This document shows positions 40,628 through 43,305 of a stretch of 43,305 nt of DNA, piece after piece. This DNA is from Planctomycetota bacterium. Lineage in GTDB: Bacteria > Planctomycetota > Phycisphaerae > SM23-33. The position numbers and the translations under genes are program-made. Within the stretch, counting starts at the first letter, position 1; each line of letters opens with the position of its first letter. Location: positions 1 to 43,305 of the forward strand of contig JAKJER010000051.1 in assembly GCA_022705325.1 (NCBI GenBank), in the 5' to 3' direction. Below the pieces are notes generated by a model. The model saw only the letters and a list, made by a program, of their open reading frames with translations. It had not been told where the DNA came from and did no database searches.

Positions 40628-41316
40628 CCGAGGGCCTGGCGGAGTTTGAGCGGATCTTCGCCCGCCGGCCCGTCAGTACCGTCCCGCCCCGCTACCTGTG
40701 GGGCTCAGCCGCGGAGAAGGCGTTCGCCGCCCATGGCATCCGCTACCTGCACGGGGCCAACAAGCAGGGCGGGCGGCACCGCGGCGCCGGCGACGTGTGG
40801 GCCCGCCCGTTCGGCGTGCGCCTGGGCGAGGGGCTCATCGGCATCCCGCGTAATACCGATGTGGAGGTCCGGCCGGACAACTCCCTGCCGTCGATGGAGA
40901 CGGTCCTGGAGGAGGCCGACCAGGCCGTCGCCACGGGCCAGCCGATAGTCATCTGCACCCACGCGTGCAACTACGCCACCGACGGCCCCGCCCTGGGCAA
41001 CCAGATGTGCGACTTCCTGGGCCGGGTGCTGGACGAGTTGAAACGCCGATATCCGGACCTCCGGTACCTGTCGGCTGAAGAGGCCGGCCGCCTGGCCGAG
41101 CGGGGAGAGGTCTCCGTGCGCCTCGAGGGGCAGGAGCGCCCGCTTCGCCTGGCCGGGCCGCTCAAGAGCGCCTGGCTGGCCGGGCGGGACCTGTACCTTC
41201 GCCGCTCCAAGATCCGCCTGTACATACAGGCCCTGGCGGTTCTGGCGGTGCTGGCAGCGGCGATGCAGATCGTCTCCTGGAAGAGGACGCAGAGGAACAG
41301 AGACGAAGAGAACTGA
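40435..41316 (+). CDS. Polysaccharide deacetylase-like protein, 3' part (frameshifted)
   Basis: This frame carries the rest of the broken gene. Sensible sequence starts at about FDPESVRIFHPRDERERDR (near 40493). It continues through STVPPRYLWG and GQPIVICTHACNYATDGPALG, the His-containing strand typical of these enzymes, to a C-terminal membrane helix (LYIQALAVLAVLAAAMQIV). The annotated GTG at 40435 is only the first possible start in this frame and is not a real start. The basic tail (WKRTQRNRDEEN) is encoded by a GA-rich repeat. Whether the break is in the organism or is a sequencing/assembly error at the palindrome cannot be told here. Confidence 0.75.
   Translation: MVQQHPRHGRDRRCAAAAARFDPESVRIFHPRDERERDRIVAEYFDSRLGYLKELDYARLEAKVTEGLAEFERIFARRPVSTVPPRYLWGSAAEKAFAAHGIRYLHGANKQGGRHRGAGDVWARPFGVRLGEGLIGIPRNTDVEVRPDNSLPSMETVLEEADQAVATGQPIVICTHACNYATDGPALGNQMCDFLGRVLDELKRRYPDLRYLSAEEAGRLAERGEVSVRLEGQERPLRLAGPLKSAWLAGRDLYLRRSKIRLYIQALAVLAVLAAAMQIVSWKRTQRNRDEEN
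40469..40487 (+). repeat. Perfect 19-bp palindrome at the frameshift
   Basis: GCCGCTGC (40469-40476), loop GCC and GCAGCGGC (40480-40487) form an 8-bp all-GC-rich stem within coding sequence, exactly where the reading frame shifts by one base. Such structures cause polymerase and sequencing slippage. Confidence 0.85.
41283..41310 (+). repeat. Degenerate GA-rich repeat at the deacetylase C-terminus
   Basis: GAGGACGCAGAGGAACAGAG and the following AGACGAAGAG are degenerate relatives of the ACCACAGAGGACACAGAG class at 10303. Here the repeat supplies the last residues of the deacetylase-like gene. Confidence 0.5.
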
Positions 41317-41430
41317 AGAGATAGAGGCAAAGAAGGAATTGAGTATTGAAGAGCGATATGGGCTTCCCCACGAGCGGCGGGCGCGACAGGAGGGTACATT
41401 TAAGTTTCCTATCAGTCCCGGGCACAGTCC

Positions 41431-43092
41431 ATGACCAAGGAAGATCATAGCTACTGTGATTGCCCTTCCTGCCGAGGCAGGCGTCGCCTTCTCTGGTCGA
41501 CTCCCCAGGCGATTGCTTGCAGTTGCACTATTGCTCTTGCCCAAGGTCTCCTGCTCGCCCTGGTCTTATGGCCAACACACTCTAACCTCCCGCAACGGCT
41601 TGGCCTGCCAGACCTGGGGTCGAGCGTGGTTCTGTGCGCTGCTTCAATCGGTGCCGCGGCATTCCTTGCGGTGCCGCTCGCACGTCTCCTTATGAGGATG
41701 ACACCTGTCACAGTCCCAATGGATGGTCTGTCGCAAACGGTCTCCCTGTTCTTGATCACGCTGAATGTCGCCATCGGCTTCTGCGGCTTTCTCTTGCCGC
41801 TCTTCTTCGCAGGTTTCCCCGTTATCTCGGTTGCGGCTGACGCCTTGCATGCGGTGTTCCGCTCACCGCTCACAGGAAGAGGCATCCGATCCCTGGCCTT
41901 GCTAGTTTCCCCGGTTGCCTATTTGGTTTCGGCCTGGTGGCTTTGTGTCACGTCCCACTTTTCCTTCCTCGGAGGAGTCGAAAGACCGACCGAGCCCTAT
42001 TGCCTGTTTCTTAGACGGTTCAACTCGTTCGCGGATTTTAGCCTGTTTGCCGGATTACTCAGGGCAAGAGCGCGAGGTCTTAGGTTGCTAGCGCTGATGC
42101 CAACAAGTGAGATGCCCATGGCGAAGAGCAAGGGGGGCAACTGGAATCCGCTGACGATCGGGTATGCAGGGCTCTCTTTAACATGGCCGCGCAGGAGCAT
42201 CCCGATTTTCATTCAAGCGACAGATGAGTCTTGGCAGGCAACCGTGAAAGCCCTTGTGCGCGGAGCCGCCTATATCGTGATGGATGAAAGTGAGCAATCT
42301 CCCTCAATTCGGCATGAGTTCGATATCCTTCGCAGTGAATCGCGAGCGGCAAGTACACTACTGGTCGCGCACTGCGCGCATCGCTTTGCTGAAGCCTCCC
42401 CGGCGGGCGAATACCTTCCTCAGGATATTCGTCGGTTCCGGTATCGCACCAGCCGCATCCGCGGGTTAGCTGCTACAATTCCAGGACTCGTGCTCTGCTC
42501 CGCTGCCGTGTGGTCGGGACTGGCTCTTCTCGCTTCCGGGCCCTTCGCCGCTGCCCCCGGTGTCTGGCTCCTCTTTGTGGGGATCTGCGGCTGCACTCTT
42601 GTTTCCTTCCGTCCCTCGATGAGCATGGGATCCGAAAGGGAATTCAGACGCGTTTTGGTCAGCGTCAGCCGTCCACAGATTGCCGCTCTCGCTCGCGGCG
42701 TGAGTGCCACGGTATTAGGTTTTGCGGCTCTCCTCCTCGCACTCCTGCTTGGTGCAGTTGTGCTCTGGCACATTCCGTGGCTCCCTCATGGTGATCTGCT
42801 TCTGATGTTGCTGGTCGGCGCTTTCATGTTGCGGCGCCAGTTGAAGCGTAGTATTGCCCTGGGCGCAGGGATGCTGAAGGCTTGTACCCGTACGGGGCAT
42901 CAGTGGTATTGCGAGAACGACGCCTGTCACCGTTGCGAACGGTGTCAAGAGATGGCTCCTCACCGCTATCTGACGTACGAAGGCGAACGAGAGGTCGCTG
43001 GGTCGCGAAGAACACACGCAGATGGTAGTGCCTCCTTTCAGACAGAACGCTACATCTACCGCAAATGCGCTGACTGTGGCCATTGTCCATGA
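41431..43092 (+). CDS. Multi-spanning membrane protein with TIR-reminiscent soluble domain and zinc-ribbon ends
   Basis: 553 residues. N-terminal CxCxxC (C9, C11, C14), four membrane helices (about 25-47, 65-88, 103-128 and 155-172), a cytoplasmic-type domain (about 187-335), four more helices (346-368, 375-392, 425-446 and 452-470) and a C-terminal zinc-binding region. That region has H490, C494, C499, C502 and C505, and later C546, C549 and C552. The soluble domain reads PYCLFLRRFNSF, then DESWQATVKALVRGAAYIVMD and PSIRHEFDIL. This resembles the strand-loop/W/S-x-x-x-x-E order of TIR-like domains. Codon choice is visibly less GC-rich than the neighbours, suggesting later acquisition. No catalytic Glu can be assigned with certainty. 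Not a family I can name. Confidence 0.8.
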   Translation: MTKEDHSYCDCPSCRGRRRLLWSTPQAIACSCTIALAQGLLLALVLWPTHSNLPQRLGLPDLGSSVVLCAASIGAAAFLAVPLARLLMRMTPVTVPMDGLSQTVSLFLITLNVAIGFCGFLLPLFFAGFPVISVAADALHAVFRSPLTGRGIRSLALLVSPVAYLVSAWWLCVTSHFSFLGGVERPTEPYCLFLRRFNSFADFSLFAGLLRARARGLRLLALMPTSEMPMAKSKGGNWNPLTIGYAGLSLTWPRRSIPIFIQATDESWQATVKALVRGAAYIVMDESEQSPSIRHEFDILRSESRAASTLLVAHCAHRFAEASPAGEYLPQDIRRFRYRTSRIRGLAATIPGLVLCSAAVWSGLALLASGPFAAAPGVWLLFVGICGCTLVSFRPSMSMGSEREFRRVLVSVSRPQIAALARGVSATVLGFAALLLALLLGAVVLWHIPWLPHGDLLLMLLVGAFMLRRQLKRSIALGAGMLKACTRTGHQWYCENDACHRCERCQEMAPHRYLTYEGEREVAGSRRTHADGSASFQTERYIYRKCADCGHCP

Positions 43093-43173
43093 AGAGGTCG
43101 AGAGAATCACTAAATCGGGGGCGGTCGCGCCCGCATGACAAGGCGGGGGGGGCCTTCGCTTCAGCGTCTGGGC

Positions 43174-43196
43174 GCCTAGCAGTCCGTTGAAAAAGT
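43174..43196 (+). repeat. Repeat tag CTAGCAGTCCGTTGAAAAAG
   Basis: This string directly precedes the palindrome cluster. Similar AGTCCGTTGAAAAA strings recur at the ends of transposon-like repeats in planctomycete genomes (from memory, not checked). It marks the left edge of the repeat block. Confidence 0.4.
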
Positions 43197-43198
43197 GG

Positions 43199-43286
43199 CA
43201 CGGGCATCTTGCCCGTGTGTCCCACGGCCGTCCCGGCCGTGGGAGTTGCTGTTTTCCGGACAATTCCACGGGCAAGATGCCCGTGG
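43199..43286. repeat. REP/BIME-like cluster of three palindromes
   Basis: Palindrome 1 is CACGGGCA-TCT-TGCCCGTG (43199-43217). Palindrome 2 is CCCACGGCCG-TCC-CGGCCGTGGG (43221-43243). Palindrome 3 is CCACGGGCA-AGA-TGCCCGTGG (43266-43286). Units 1 and 3 are the same element in opposite orientation (loops TCT/AGA), as in BIMEs. They are plausible substrates of RAYT enzymes such as the one at 16267. Both strands stay open here, but the resulting peptides are artefacts of the repeat. Confidence 0.8.
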
Positions 43287-43305
43287 TACACATGGGCGAG
43301 ACGCC

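Noticed and set aside
42715..43293. Minus-strand frames at the right end, for example one reading TGILPVE and HFFNGLL
   Set aside because: Peptides of this kind come from translated REP-like repeats; they overlap the palindromes and an intact gene on the other strand.

Overview
The window looks like a chromosomal piece of a high-GC planctomycete, probably Phycisphaerae-like and probably from a metagenome-derived or anaerobic member. This is inferred from the gene families and repeat style (large divergent pilus/secretin proteins, a short UvrC, a YdjY-domain protein, REP-like palindromes, a REP-associated transposase), not from a phylogeny. No tRNA, rRNA or CRISPR array was found. About thirty genes are supported; most other open frames are GC-rich shadows.

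Left part (1-8.6 kb): the tail of an unknown gene, a small membrane protein, the ABC-F translation factor EttA, a double-ACT protein, and a pyruvate formate-lyase/activase pair (pflB-pflA). pflB is preceded by a good sigma70-type promoter and a ZTP (pfl-motif) riboswitch whose conserved 3' element is also the 5' arm of an intrinsic terminator. This ties formate production to one-carbon-folate status.

6.6-14.2 kb (minus strand): an overlapping operon from one strong promoter encodes a large secreted/membrane protein, an ABC ATPase, a permease made of two fused ABC-2 modules, and a HEAT-repeat protein. It resembles a Gld/Nos-type exporter with an exported partner.

14.4-22 kb: PolX DNA polymerase/PHP, a REP-associated tyrosine transposase bounded by a short inverted repeat, an MFS exporter, a UvrC lacking its C-terminal HhH part, a 61-residue conserved small protein, and an MtaB-type tRNA methylthiotransferase.

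22.1-31.8 kb (plus strand): a four-gene type IV pilus/type II secretion-like operon: a PilM-PilN fusion, a PilO-like protein, a large unknown protein in the PilP position, and a long secretin with a Lys/Ala/Asp repeat region. A strong terminator ends it. Three consecutive proteins share unusual Met/Pro-rich linkers built on an M-M-E-G core.

31.9-38.1 kb: a YdjY/ExbD-like secreted protein coupled to a membrane protein; then, on the minus strand, rph, a lipoprotein and rdgB (nucleotide/RNA housekeeping); then a DUF2062-phospholipase D fusion that may be coupled to a tiny hydrophobic ORF.

38.2-43.3 kb: an exopolysaccharide/exosortase-type set (TIGR03087-like glycosyltransferase, VanZ-like protein, and a deacetylase-like gene broken by a frameshift at a perfect palindrome). 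Next comes a compositionally different multi-spanning protein with a TIR-reminiscent soluble domain and zinc-ribbon cysteines, and finally a cluster of REP-like palindromes.
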